A stretch of DNA of 64,000 nt from the NCBI RefSeq assembly GCF_017639855.1, contig NZ_CP072115.1:1990501-2054500 (forward strand), in the 5' to 3' direction. The DNA is from Streptococcus sp. zg-86 (GTDB lineage: Bacteria; Bacillota; Bacilli; Lactobacillales; Streptococcaceae). Position numbers and translations under genes: made by a program. The number at the start of each line of letters is the position of its first letter. Positions within the stretch are counted from its first letter, which is position 1. Under the pieces are notes generated by a model that was given only the letters and a program-made list of their open reading frames with translations, was not told the DNA's origin and did no database searches. Below, piece by piece: positions 16,412 to 24,421 of the stretch.

Positions 16412-18599
16412 CTTTTTCTCCTTCTCTATTGATTGTTGAGCCATTCATATGTTTCACACGCGCAGCAATTTCCTTGTGCCGTCCATTTACCATTGGTCTT
16501 GCCTGCGGATTTCCTAAATAACCACAGGTTCTCTTAACCACATCAACTGTTTTAGGATCCCTGTTGCCACAATTCGGGCACTCAAAGCCTCGCTCCGTCG
16601 GTGTGAAATCTCCCTCAAAATGGCATTCATAGCAGCGATCAATCGGTGTATTGGTCCCCAAATAACCCACACGATCATAGGCAAAGTCCCACACAGCTTC
16701 TAAGGCCTTAGGATTTTGTTGCAAGACAGGATATTCACAATAGTGGATAAATCCACCTGTCGCACCTGCCTCTGGATAGGCCTTTTCAAATTCTAATTTT
16801 TCAAACGGTGTTGGATTTTTTCGAACATCATAATGGAAAGAATTGGTGTAATATTCCTTATCCGTAATATCCTTGACCAAACCAAATTTTTCCCGATCCA
16901 AGCGACAAAAACGATCAGTCAAACTCTCAGACGGCGTTGAATAGATTGAAAAATGAACATCGTATTCATCCGACCAAGTACCGACACACTCTTTCATGAC
17001 ACGAATAATGTCAAGCGTGAACTCTTTCGCAGCTGGATTTCCTTCCCATTCACTGCCATAGAAGACCGTAGCAACTTCATAAAGACCGATATAGCCCAAG
17101 GAAATGGTCGCTCTACGTTTGATAAACAGTTGCCCGACTTCATCGTCTTTACCCAAACGTTGCCCAAATGCTCCATATTGGTACAGAATAGGAGCATTGG
17201 CTGGCCGTGCCTCCATGACACGGTGTAAGCGATAAACTAAGGCATCCTTAGCAATCGCCATTCGTTCCTCAAAAATAGCCCAAAACGTGTCCATATCACC
17301 ACCAGACTCCATCGCAATCCGCGGTAGATTGAGCGTGACCACGCCAAGATTCATGCGACCAGAATTGACTTCTTCCCCATTTTCATCCAACCAGCCCTGC
17401 AAGAACGAGCGACAGCCCATCGGCGCTTTGAAAGAACCCGTCAATTCCTTAATCTTATCATACGATAAAACATCAGGATACATGCGCTTGGTTGCACACT
17501 CTAAGGCTAAGAGCTTGATGTCATAGTTTGGACTTCCTTCTTCTAGGTTCAAACCACGTTTCAAAGTAAAAATCAACTTTGGAAAAATAGCCGTCCGCTC
17601 TTCGCTCCCTAAGCCTTTCATCCGAATCCGTAAAATCGCCCGTTGAATTTCTCGTTCAAACCAAGAAGTTCCTAAGCCAAATCCTAGAGAAGTAAACGGT
17701 GTCTGCCCATTTGAGGTAAAGAGGGTGTTAATCTCATATTCCAAGGACTGCATGGCATCGTAGATGTCTTTTTTAGTCTTTTCACGCGCATATTCTTCCT
17801 GCTTTTCAGGTAATACCCACTCTCTTGCATCCTTTAAATGCTTCTGATAATTCAATTCTGCATACGGCGCTAACAACTCATCTACACGATCTGCTGTACA
17901 ACCACCATACTGACTTGAGGCGACATTCGCGATAATTTGCGAAATTTGAGCTGTCGCTGTCTGAATAGACTTGGGACTTTCCACTTCTGCATTTCCAATT
18001 TTAAATCCCTTAGCCAACATCCCCTTAAAATCAATCAAACAGCAGTTGGTCATTGGTGTATAGGGACTGTAATCTAAATCGTGGAAATGAATATCCCCTT
18101 TTTGGTGGGCATTTGCCACATGAGCTGGCAAGAGCTTGAGCCCAATCGATTTTCCCACAATTCCTGCTGTCAAATCACGTTGGGTATTAAAAACCTCGCT
18201 ATCCTTATTGGCATTTTCGTTGACTACCGTTTGGTCTTTTTTCAAGAGTTTTTCAATGGAAAAATTAATGTCCATCGCCTGATGACGCTCAAAATCACGT
18301 CTGGTCCGATACTGAATATAAACTTCTGCCAATTCATACAAGTGTGCCTTTAGCAATTCTTGTTCAACAATGGTCTGAATTTCATAAATCTGAATATCCT
18401 GATGAAAACGGCGGCCAATTTCTTCGAGTACAGCTTGTACAATGTGCTCAAGAACCGCCTGTGAACAAGGTTGCTCTAGCTCAGCATTAGCACGACTAAG
18501 AGCTGAAAAAATCTTTCCCGCATCAAAGACTACTGTCCGCCCATCACGCTTTAGAACAAGAATTTCTGGCACAATCATTCGTTCTACTTGTACTACCAT
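16389..18599 (-). CDS. nrdD: Anaerobic ribonucleoside-triphosphate reductase (class III)
   Basis: This oxygen-sensitive glycyl-radical enzyme reduces ribonucleoside triphosphates to deoxyribonucleotides. An N-terminal ATP-cone (about 10-100) provides allosteric control. The C-terminal zinc site has CYECHFEG and CPNCG, and the radical loop RTCGYLG carries the glycyl-radical Gly. The ATG at 18599 follows GGGGAG and gives 736 residues, close to the normal 730-735; an upstream in-frame start at 18641 adds 14 unlikely residues. It is first in nrdD - 46-aa gene - GNAT - GNAT - nrdG. Upstream NrdR boxes (18665-18711) predict repression when dATP is plentiful. Confidence 0.96.
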   Translation of the reverse strand: MVVQVERMIVPEILVLKRDGRTVVFDAGKIFSALSRANAELEQPCSQAVLEHIVQAVLEEIGRRFHQDIQIYEIQTIVEQELLKAHLYELAEVYIQYRTRRDFERHQAMDINFSIEKLLKKDQTVVNENANKDSEVFNTQRDLTAGIVGKSIGLKLLPAHVANAHQKGDIHFHDLDYSPYTPMTNCCLIDFKGMLAKGFKIGNAEVESPKSIQTATAQISQIIANVASSQYGGCTADRVDELLAPYAELNYQKHLKDAREWVLPEKQEEYAREKTKKDIYDAMQSLEYEINTLFTSNGQTPFTSLGFGLGTSWFEREIQRAILRIRMKGLGSEERTAIFPKLIFTLKRGLNLEEGSPNYDIKLLALECATKRMYPDVLSYDKIKELTGSFKAPMGCRSFLQGWLDENGEEVNSGRMNLGVVTLNLPRIAMESGGDMDTFWAIFEERMAIAKDALVYRLHRVMEARPANAPILYQYGAFGQRLGKDDEVGQLFIKRRATISLGYIGLYEVATVFYGSEWEGNPAAKEFTLDIIRVMKECVGTWSDEYDVHFSIYSTPSESLTDRFCRLDREKFGLVKDITDKEYYTNSFHYDVRKNPTPFEKLEFEKAYPEAGATGGFIHYCEYPVLQQNPKALEAVWDFAYDRVGYLGTNTPIDRCYECHFEGDFTPTERGFECPNCGNRDPKTVDVVKRTCGYLGNPQARPMVNGRHKEIAARVKHMNGSTINREGEKDGEIPAR

Positions 18600-18664
18600 T
18601 TCGTATGCTCCCCTCTTCTCTGTCTTTCTATAGTGTATCACTTCACAAAAATAAATTCAATATC

Positions 18665-18711
18665 TAGTAGTATATTTATTATTTTTTTACAAAAAACACA
18701 ATATATAGAAG
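18665..18711 (-). promoter_or_regulatory. Paired NrdR boxes upstream of nrdD
   Basis: The box at 18696-18711 starts ACACAATATATAG, a strong match to the NrdR palindrome ACACWATATATWGTGT. A second, weaker box (18665-18680, core TATATT) begins exactly 31 bp away and overlaps a minus-strand TATACT -10. Three-turn spacing of two boxes is the NrdR signature. Confidence 0.7.
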
Positions 18712-18722
18712 TTTTCAGACGA

Positions 18723-18750
18723 TAAAAAAGCTGGGCAACACACCCAACTG
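18723..18750 (-). terminator. Second terminator upstream of nrdD
   Basis: On the minus strand GTTGGGTG and TTGCCCAGC form a stem followed by CTTTTTTATC. With the hairpin at 18822 it separates the membrane-protein gene from nrdD. Confidence 0.65.
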
Positions 18751-18821
18751 TATCAGCTATTCCCATTTAATCAGCCAAATACCTACTATTCTTAGACAGG
18801 AGATATTATAGAGAATCCATT

Positions 18822-18874
18822 AAAAAAGGAGCGAGAAAGTCGCTTGCTATGAACTCACGACTTCTCCTGCTCCT
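18822..18874 (-). terminator. Terminator of the GT-C-like membrane protein gene
   Basis: A long stem on the minus strand (GGAGC..GAGAAGTCG with CGACTTTCTCGCTCC) is followed by TTTTTTA and lies immediately after the stop at 18879. Confidence 0.85.
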
Positions 18875-18878
18875 CTCA

Positions 18879-20420
18879 TTATTTCTTCTCATATAAGGTT
18901 AGTTGTTCTGTTCCTAAATCCACTTTTTCGTATTGATCGTCTACATTTGACTGAATACTATCTGGCATAGAAACGTTACGATTGACCGCTATATAGCGCG
19001 CCTTGTTTTTCTTTAAATCAAAGCTAAGACTCTCTTGATTTGATTGAGTATCCAAGTACGGTGTCGGTGTTATAATTGTTGCGGCTGATAACCGCTTGCT
19101 CCGTAGATAAATCTGAGCACTATCATCCCAAGCATAAACAAGTTCCGAATCCCGTGAATGCTCCTGAATATATTGTGCAATAGTCCCACGTTCCTTGGTC
19201 AAATCTCCTTCAACAAAATAAGTCATAGCAGGTTGTAAGAAAACGAGTAAACACAAAACAATTGGCAAATAGAATGCCGTCTTTGGATACGAATAATCTG
19301 TAGTAACCTCAAGCTCCAAGTCAATCTGTTCATTTGGTGCATGGTGTAATAAAGCTAGAACAAAACCATACGGTAACAATAACACCAGTTGACTCATCAC
19401 AAAATGACTACTTGTAATCAAAAAAGCTGATTGTCCCAAGAAAGTCAGAATCGCAATAACTTTGCTATAGGTATGCTGACCTTCTCCAAACGACATTACT
19501 GACTGCAATAAATGTTTTAAGAATCCTGACAACAGGCAGAATAGCCCAACTTGAGCAACTGTCCACCACATACCATCATAGCTAACATTTACTCCAAGCT
19601 CATAGCGTAAGGTCTGTTGAATAGCAGCTCCTAGGATTTGTTCTACAAATGTATAATACCCAACTGAATAGCTAATCAACAAGAAACCAAATATTGTTGC
19701 TAGAGCTTGATATACTCCTCTTGCCATCTGACGATGTGTCGCATTATAGACGAGGAGAACAAGAGTAGCTACCAACCAAAATAGAATACTCTTAGGATAG
19801 ATCATCACTGCAATCGCTGCATCGATTCCGTATAAAATGAATAGCTCATCTCGAACTGCATTTTCAAAATATCGAATGAGTAACCACAAGCTCGTCATCA
19901 AAACAGGTAATACAAACAAACTTGCTTGAATACCGCCAAAATTAAGAGCTAAAATAAATACATAAAACCAATGTTGTAAATTTGTTGCTATCTGAGCCGA
20001 ACGACTAAAGTAAGCCGCTATCTTATAAAAGTAAATTCCAGCTATCAATAAAACGATAAATTGTAGAATAGCTAAGCCAATACTTGTGTCAAAGAAAGAA
20101 CCAACATAGGTTAAGATGTAATAGAGAACACCACCAGTTCCAAAAAATTGACCATAGGGACTTTGCCCAGCTTGCATCGCCATTCCCGCATAAAGGTCCC
20201 GAGACTGTGCACCCGTTGCTAACTGGATTAAAAAAGGATTGGCCACACTCAAGAAACTGACGAACATGCTCCATAAAAAAGCAGGCCAAACCTTCGTTGG
20301 TAACAAGTTATTTCCAAACTCTTCATTGTAGTCCACACGAGCTGGTCGTCTACGACGACCCCCTCGTACATTTCGAGAATAATTTTCGGAACGACTGTAT
20401 GCTACTGCTGTTTCTGTCAT
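18879..20420 (-). CDS. Multi-pass membrane protein, GT-C glycosyltransferase-like
   Basis: This protein has 513 residues from the ATG at 20420, which has a perfect GGAGGAG ribosome binding site (a start at 20438 is less likely). A basic cytoplasmic N terminus (GGRRRRPARVD) precedes about eleven hydrophobic segments. The last 100 residues are soluble, with VYAWDDSAQIYLRSKR and AATIITPTPYLD, resembling the outer C-terminal domain of PMT/ArnT-type GT-C glycosyltransferases. I infer a lipid-linked sugar transferase acting at the membrane; no acceptor can be named. It sits between folC and nrdD, where other streptococci also carry membrane-protein genes. Confidence 0.7.
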   Translation of the reverse strand: MTETAVAYSRSENYSRNVRGGRRRRPARVDYNEEFGNNLLPTKVWPAFLWSMFVSFLSVANPFLIQLATGAQSRDLYAGMAMQAGQSPYGQFFGTGGVLYYILTYVGSFFDTSIGLAILQFIVLLIAGIYFYKIAAYFSRSAQIATNLQHWFYVFILALNFGGIQASLFVLPVLMTSLWLLIRYFENAVRDELFILYGIDAAIAVMIYPKSILFWLVATLVLLVYNATHRQMARGVYQALATIFGFLLISYSVGYYTFVEQILGAAIQQTLRYELGVNVSYDGMWWTVAQVGLFCLLSGFLKHLLQSVMSFGEGQHTYSKVIAILTFLGQSAFLITSSHFVMSQLVLLLPYGFVLALLHHAPNEQIDLELEVTTDYSYPKTAFYLPIVLCLLVFLQPAMTYFVEGDLTKERGTIAQYIQEHSRDSELVYAWDDSAQIYLRSKRLSAATIITPTPYLDTQSNQESLSFDLKKNKARYIAVNRNVSMPDSIQSNVDDQYEKVDLGTEQLTLYEKK

Positions 20421-20471
20421 GAGCTCCTCCTTAAACAATTCATTTTATTATAACAAAAAGAATCCCACCTG

Positions 20472-20588
20472 TCATTTCTTATTTTGCTTGTGCAAGACTC
20501 GAACATACTGCTCTAACTCCCGAAAGGTGTGGTATCGTTTCTGATGAAAATTCGCTAAAAAAAGCTTTACTTCTTGAACATTCTCCAT
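20472..20588 (-). CDS. Possible small protein after folC (38 aa)
   Basis: A 38-codon frame beginning MENVQEVKLFLANF and ending LHKQNKK lies 28 nt after the folC stop on the same strand. It is strongly charged with regular helical spacing, unlike random sequence, but its ribosome binding site (AATAGG) is weak. It could be a real folC-linked peptide or a remnant of a longer gene. I do not recognise it. Confidence 0.4.
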   Translation of the reverse strand: MENVQEVKLFLANFHQKRYHTFRELEQYVRVLHKQNKK

Positions 20589-20616
20589 ACCTATTTATTC
20601 ACAAAAAGAGAACAAA

Positions 20617-21864
20617 TTATCCTATTCTACTTTGAAAATATTTTCGAATTTCTGAAATAAAATAGAGTGATCCTGTGATAAATAATCGTTCATCCGATGC
20701 AGCATTTGATTCCCACTCTTTTATGAAGCGTTCATAATCTGCTTCATAAAGCAAACCTTCTGGACAATCTATTTCTTCAATTCCGCCGTCATATGCAAAA
20801 CTTGTTACTATCACTCTTACTTGAGGTGCTACCTTTTCAATATAGTCCAACATTTCTCCAAAATCTTTCCGCTTCAAAGCAGAAAAGAGAATCGTAGATT
20901 GGACTGTTGGCTCTGATTGGATAAAGTCAACCAAGCGTTCAATGGCAGGAAGGTTATGTGCCCCGTCTAAATAAATCCGTCCTTGCTGCCCCACTCTTTC
21001 TAAACGACCTGCCCACTGTGTTTTTTCTAGTGCCACTTGAACAGTCTGATTTTCAATCAAGCGATTCTGCTCAGCCATCAGCAAACTAAAAGCCTGTATA
21101 GCTAGGGAGGCATTTTCCTCTTGGTGCTGACCAATCAAACCAAGTTTTAAATCACAAAATTCTTGTGTTTGACTCCTAAATATCCCCCTTTCCAATAGAA
21201 AGTCTTGTCCCTGAAAATAGATAGGAGCTTGTTGATTTCTTGCTTTTTCCTGACAAATATCTGCCACTATAGATTCGACAGGACCTACGATTATGGGGGC
21301 ATTTTCCTTTATAATCCCCGCCTTCTGTTCAGCAATTTCCACCAAACTGTCCCCTAACAAATCTTGATGATCCAATCCAACAGAGGTAATGATTGTGATT
21401 AAGGGCTCTACAACATTTGTTGTATCTAATAACCCACCAATCCCCACTTCAACCAAGGCAAAATCCAAATCTTCTTCCTTGAAATAGAGCAGCATGACTA
21501 AGGTTAAGACTTCAAAATACCGAAAGGGTTCGTAGACCTTTTCTACCTCTTGCTCAAGAATAAAGAGCTTTTCCAATAATGCCTGAAAAATCGTATCTGG
21601 AATGGGCTGCCCATTAATACAAATACGATCATGGACCGTTATCATATGAGGAGAAACAAATGTCCCGACACGAAAGCCTTGGGCTACTAATAAACTATTT
21701 AAGAATGCTATCGTTGAACCCTTGCCATTTGTTCCCGCAACATGAACAACCGGTAACTCTCTTTCAGGATGTCCCAGTAAATCGAGCGCATACTGAATCT
21801 TCTCCATTTTGTACCGATATATCTTCCCCTGCTTACTCTCTAACCACTGATCTAATTCTACCAT
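20617..21864 (-). CDS. folC: Bifunctional folylpolyglutamate/dihydrofolate synthase
   Basis: This Mur-ligase-family enzyme makes dihydrofolate and adds glutamate tails to folates. The ATP-binding loop is HVAGTNGKGSTIAFL (about 38-52), followed by the metal/folate-site stretch LDHQDLLGDSLVEIAEQKAGI (about 166-186) and DGAHNLPA (about 299-306). Starting at 21864, with GGAGG six bases upstream, gives 415 residues, normal for the family; a GTG-type upstream start at 21879 is possible. It is separated from comS by a BOX-like element. Confidence 0.93.
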   Translation of the reverse strand: MVELDQWLESKQGKIYRYKMEKIQYALDLLGHPERELPVVHVAGTNGKGSTIAFLNSLLVAQGFRVGTFVSPHMITVHDRICINGQPIPDTIFQALLEKLFILEQEVEKVYEPFRYFEVLTLVMLLYFKEEDLDFALVEVGIGGLLDTTNVVEPLITIITSVGLDHQDLLGDSLVEIAEQKAGIIKENAPIIVGPVESIVADICQEKARNQQAPIYFQGQDFLLERGIFRSQTQEFCDLKLGLIGQHQEENASLAIQAFSLLMAEQNRLIENQTVQVALEKTQWAGRLERVGQQGRIYLDGAHNLPAIERLVDFIQSEPTVQSTILFSALKRKDFGEMLDYIEKVAPQVRVIVTSFAYDGGIEEIDCPEGLLYEADYERFIKEWESNAASDERLFITGSLYFISEIRKYFQSRIG

Positions 21865-21932
21865 CTTTACCTCCACCATCCTGTCTTTATCTTATCAACT
21901 TTGGATTGAAAAATCAAAAAAACGGTGGGTTA

Positions 21933-22249
21933 TACTCGTCAAAAATCAAAGTCTGACGTCGTTAACTCACCTTGCTTCAACAGTCCGAGGGACTGTTGAA
22001 GGTTGGAAATAAGGATTATGCAATAATCCTCAGCTACCATTAGTCCGAACTAGTGGTTCAAAGGGGCAAGCTGCACTCGTTCTATTTCCAGCTTTCCACA
22101 ATTCTCAATTGCAAGGGGCGAGCTGCACTCGTTCTATTTCCAGCCTTCCACAATTCTCAATTGCAAGGGGTGAGCTACGCTCGTTCTATTTCCAGCCTTC
22201 CACAATTCTCAATTGTGGAAGCTAGTCAGATTTTGATTTTTATAGAGTA
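21933..22249. repeat. BOX-like repeat inserted in the comS stop codon
   Basis: A 317-bp element runs from TACTCGTCAAAAATCAAA to TTTGATTTTTATAGAGTA. It is flanked by the 3-bp direct repeat TTA (21930-21932 and 22250-22252). It carries the two-hairpin module (about 21971-22033) and then three tandem 52-bp units (22061-22216), an A-B-B-B-C style like pneumococcal BOX. The right-hand TTA is the reverse complement of the comS TAA stop. Confidence 0.8.
22061..22216. repeat. Three tandem 52-bp units inside the BOX-like element
   Basis: Units start at 22061, 22113 and 22165, each beginning AAGGGG and containing CTCGTTCTATTTCCAGC and CCACAATTCTCAATTG. They differ at only a few positions. A single related unit is present near the end of the copy at 5834. 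Confidence 0.85.
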
Positions 22250-22312
22250 TTAGTTTACCCACCAGTCAGACCAGTCACCAGCAACTGCCGCAACCCGATT
22301 CATCATTAGCAT
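22250..22312 (-). CDS. comS: ComS pheromone precursor (sigX-inducing peptide)
   Basis: A 20-codon gene at the 3' side of comR encodes a peptide that starts MLMMNRVAAVA and ends GDWSDWWVN. A strong ribosome binding site, AAAGGAGG, lies 8 nt before the ATG. The C-terminal aromatic WW motif is the hallmark of ComS in the mutans/bovis/pyogenic type (S. mutans XIP is GLDWWSL). After export and trimming, the C-terminal 7-9 residues would be imported by the oligopeptide transporter and bind ComR. The promoter has -10 TATACT (22344-22349) and a ComR-type operator. The mature peptide ends are inferred. Confidence 0.85.
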   Translation of the reverse strand: MLMMNRVAAVAGDWSDWWVN

Positions 22313-22343
22313 TTGTCCTACCTCCTTTACTTAAGATAGGGTT

Positions 22344-22388
22344 AGTATACTAGACTGTCAAAAGCATTAACAGGACAAAAATGTCAAA
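22344..22388 (-). promoter_or_regulatory. comS promoter with ComR box
   Basis: The plus-strand sequence AACAgGACA-AAAA-TGTC (22369-22385) matches the left arm and centre of the known ComR operator AACAnGACAnnnnTGTCnTGTT; the far outer arm is degenerate (A-rich). It overlaps the -35 position of a minus-strand promoter whose -10 is TATACT (22344-22349). It also overlaps the comR stop codon. Confidence 0.8.
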
Positions 22389-23296
22389 AAATCACTCCTG
22401 TCCGTCTGCCATTGAGCAGACAACTGATTCATCAAGTGCCTATCTCCCATTAATTGAGCAAAGACGATAGCTTCTCTGCAATAGGCATAGGCTCGCTTAA
22501 CATCACGATGAACCATTAATTCATATTTCCAACGAACCATACTCAGGATTGGGTATTTTTGAAAATCTTGCGTAATGCGCATAATCCTATCCAACCCTTC
22601 AAATAAATCAGGCAAGAATAGATACATAGCCTTTGAACCCAATACCCGAATCGCAGCCAGCATGACATTTCGCAAAACAAAAAGATCATCCGGCTCCATT
22701 AGTCCAATTTGTTTCGGTAAAGTCATCACCAAACTCAAAAATACATCCCCTTCACCAGAATCTATTTCTATCTCCTCTAAATACATATGTTCAATAAACA
22801 GACGAAGGACTAATAAGTCATTAACGCTATACTTCTGCTTGCATTGTAAGTAAGGGACATGGCAACGGACAATTTCTCTTCCAAATGTAGTCGATTTTGA
22901 CTCTAACACATCAACCGTTGATTGAAAAGCATCAATGGCAAGCTGTTCTGAATCTGGTAAATCGTCATAGAATTCATCATATATCTTGCGCAATTTAACA
23001 TTTCGTTTTTCCACTAAGTCTACTCGATTATAAGTAGGAGTCCGCAAAAGGTCATATTTTAATTTGATATACTGATCTGGCAAATAAACATAATCTGGCA
23101 TCAATTCAAATAAAGACAAACCCAACCGATGTGCAATAAAGAAGATTTTCGTCAGGGTCGGCTTCGATTCTCCCTGTTCAATCCGTGTTAACTGTCTGAC
23201 AGTTAACTCCGTCTCATCTTCACAGAATTGCTCTCTTGTTAACTTCTTTGCTTCCCTCAGTCTTCTGACTTTATCTCCAAATCCTTCCTCAGACAT
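22367..23296 (-). CDS. comR: ComR, Rgg-family competence regulator
   Basis: This is a 309-residue cytoplasmic pheromone receptor and transcription activator. The N-terminal XRE-type HTH (about 8-65) contains LTVRQLTRIEQGESKPTL, the stretch shared by ComR proteins. The rest is the TPR-like peptide-binding domain, with ComR-like segments LPDQYIKLKYDLLRTPTY, DLFVLRNVMLAAI and YCREAIVFAQL. The ATG at 23296 has an AGGGGG site; a GTG at 23299 is too close to it. ComR bound to the ComS-derived peptide should activate comS and sigX (not in this window). The DUF1292 group lies upstream. Confidence 0.92.
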   Translation of the reverse strand: MSEEGFGDKVRRLREAKKLTREQFCEDETELTVRQLTRIEQGESKPTLTKIFFIAHRLGLSLFELMPDYVYLPDQYIKLKYDLLRTPTYNRVDLVEKRNVKLRKIYDEFYDDLPDSEQLAIDAFQSTVDVLESKSTTFGREIVRCHVPYLQCKQKYSVNDLLVLRLFIEHMYLEEIEIDSGEGDVFLSLVMTLPKQIGLMEPDDLFVLRNVMLAAIRVLGSKAMYLFLPDLFEGLDRIMRITQDFQKYPILSMVRWKYELMVHRDVKRAYAYCREAIVFAQLMGDRHLMNQLSAQWQTDRSDFLTFLSC

Positions 23297-23411
23297 CACA
23301 ACACCCCCTAAAATATCTAAATATTATACCAAAAATAATAAAGTATGACAATTTCTAGTTAATACTCTATTACTATCAACAGTAGCATTTTTCGATACTT
23401 TTATAGTGAAT

Positions 23412-23454
23412 TAAATAAAAATAAAAATACGAGATGTGCTATCCACTCTCGTAT
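23412..23454 (-). terminator. Terminator downstream of the DUF1292 gene
   Basis: On the minus strand ATACGAGA and TCTCGTAT pair around a 12-nt loop and lead into a T-rich tract. It lies beyond the 50-bp repeats that follow the DUF1292 gene. Confidence 0.65.
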
Positions 23455-23510
23455 CTCTTGTAACTATTTGTCTCGATAAATTTTTTTGGTTCTTCTAAGA
23501 ACAGGATTAA

Positions 23511-23680
23511 AATAGCCCACTGGGCTATTCACTCTGTCTAGTTTTTAGGAGTGAAGCTAAAAACGTCCACTGGACTATTCGCTCTTTCTTGTTTTTAGGA
23601 GCAAAGCTAAAAACGTCCACTAGACTATTCGCTCTTTCTTATTTTTAAGAGCAAAGCTAAAAACGTCCACTGGACGTTTT
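23511..23680. repeat. Tandem 50-bp repeats (three copies plus a part)
   Basis: Copies start at 23511, 23561 and 23611, with a 20-bp partial copy at 23661. Each contains a small dyad (for example GTCCACTGGAC) and TTTTTAGGAGCAAAGCTAAAA. The last partial copy forms AAAACGTCCA/TGGACGTTTT right at the stop codon of the DUF1292 gene, so the array may have grown from its terminator stem. Confidence 0.85.
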
Positions 23681-23991
23681 TACTCCTCCATAAAGCTGTT
23701 AAAGACTTCTTCAATCATATCCCATTCTGCTGCTGCGTCTTCTGGGATTGGTTGGAGGTCACCTTCCGTACCGTTTTCATTCTCAACAAATGAGTAGGCT
23801 TGGATTTCAACTTCGCCATTTTCATCTTCTTCTGCACTTGCAGGAATCAAGAGGACGTAATTTTTACCAAATTCTTCTTGACCATCAATTGTCAAAAGAA
23901 TTTCAAATAAGGTTTCGTTCCCATTATCATCTACTAGGGTGATAAACTCACGTTCTTCGTGGTTATGATCGTGTTCGTGGTTATGTGCCAT
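23680..23991 (-). CDS. DUF1292 family protein (YrzB-like)
   Basis: This 103-residue acidic protein starts with a histidine-rich stretch (MAHNHEHDHNHEE) that could bind metal, followed by the DUF1292 core FITLVDDNGNETLFEILLTI. It is the last gene of the conserved Firmicutes trio IreB-family gene, ruvX, DUF1292 (yrzL-yrrK-yrzB in Bacillus). No enzymatic motif is seen and the function is unknown. It lies 10 nt after the ruvX stop. Confidence 0.9.
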   Translation of the reverse strand: MAHNHEHDHNHEEREFITLVDDNGNETLFEILLTIDGQEEFGKNYVLLIPASAEEDENGEVEIQAYSFVENENGTEGDLQPIPEDAAAEWDMIEEVFNSFMEE

Positions 23992-24001
23992 GTGTTACTC
24001 C

Positions 24002-24421
24002 TTAAAATGTTCTATCTAAATAATTTTGTAAAATAAGCTGTGCAGCTAACTTATCAATGACTTTTTTGCGCTTTCCTCTGCTGATATCAGCTTGTTCGAT
24101 TAACATCCGCTCTGCAGCCACTGTTGTTAAGCGTTCGTCTTGATACTTGACTGGTAAGCCAAATAATGCCACTAATTGATCCCCATAGGCTTGACTCGCT
24201 TCAACACGAGGACCACTCGTATTATTCATGTTTTTAGGTAAGCCAACGACAAACTCATCAACCTTATATTGATTGACTAGCTCTGTCAGACGCTCAAATC
24301 CAAATTCGCCCTTTTCCTCGTCAATCGGGATAATTTCCAACCCTTGCGCTGTAAAACCAAGTGGGTCTGAAATAGCTACTCCGACTGTTTTGGAACCGAC
24401 GTCCAATCCCATTATTCTCAT
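24002..24421 (-). CDS. ruvX: RuvX/YqgF family RNase H-fold nuclease
   Basis: This 139-residue RNase H-like protein starts MRIMGLDVGSKTVGVAISD, with the first catalytic Asp near residue 6, followed by EFVVGLPKNMN and the QDERLTTVAAE segment with further acidic residues. The family is linked to pre-16S rRNA processing in E. coli and annotated as a putative Holliday junction resolvase. It overlaps the IreB-family gene by one base. Confidence 0.93.
   Translation of the reverse strand: MRIMGLDVGSKTVGVAISDPLGFTAQGLEIIPIDEEKGEFGFERLTELVNQYKVDEFVVGLPKNMNNTSGPRVEASQAYGDQLVALFGLPVKYQDERLTTVAAERMLIEQADISRGKRKKVIDKLAAQLILQNYLDRTF

Noticed and set aside
22053..22253. 66-codon plus-strand frame with repeated HSFYFQ-like units
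   Set aside because: It is the translation of the 52-bp tandem units in the BOX-like element and has no start signal.
23511..23680. Possible CRISPR array from the regular 50-bp periodicity
   Set aside because: The units are contiguous repeats with no unique spacers and no cas genes nearby.
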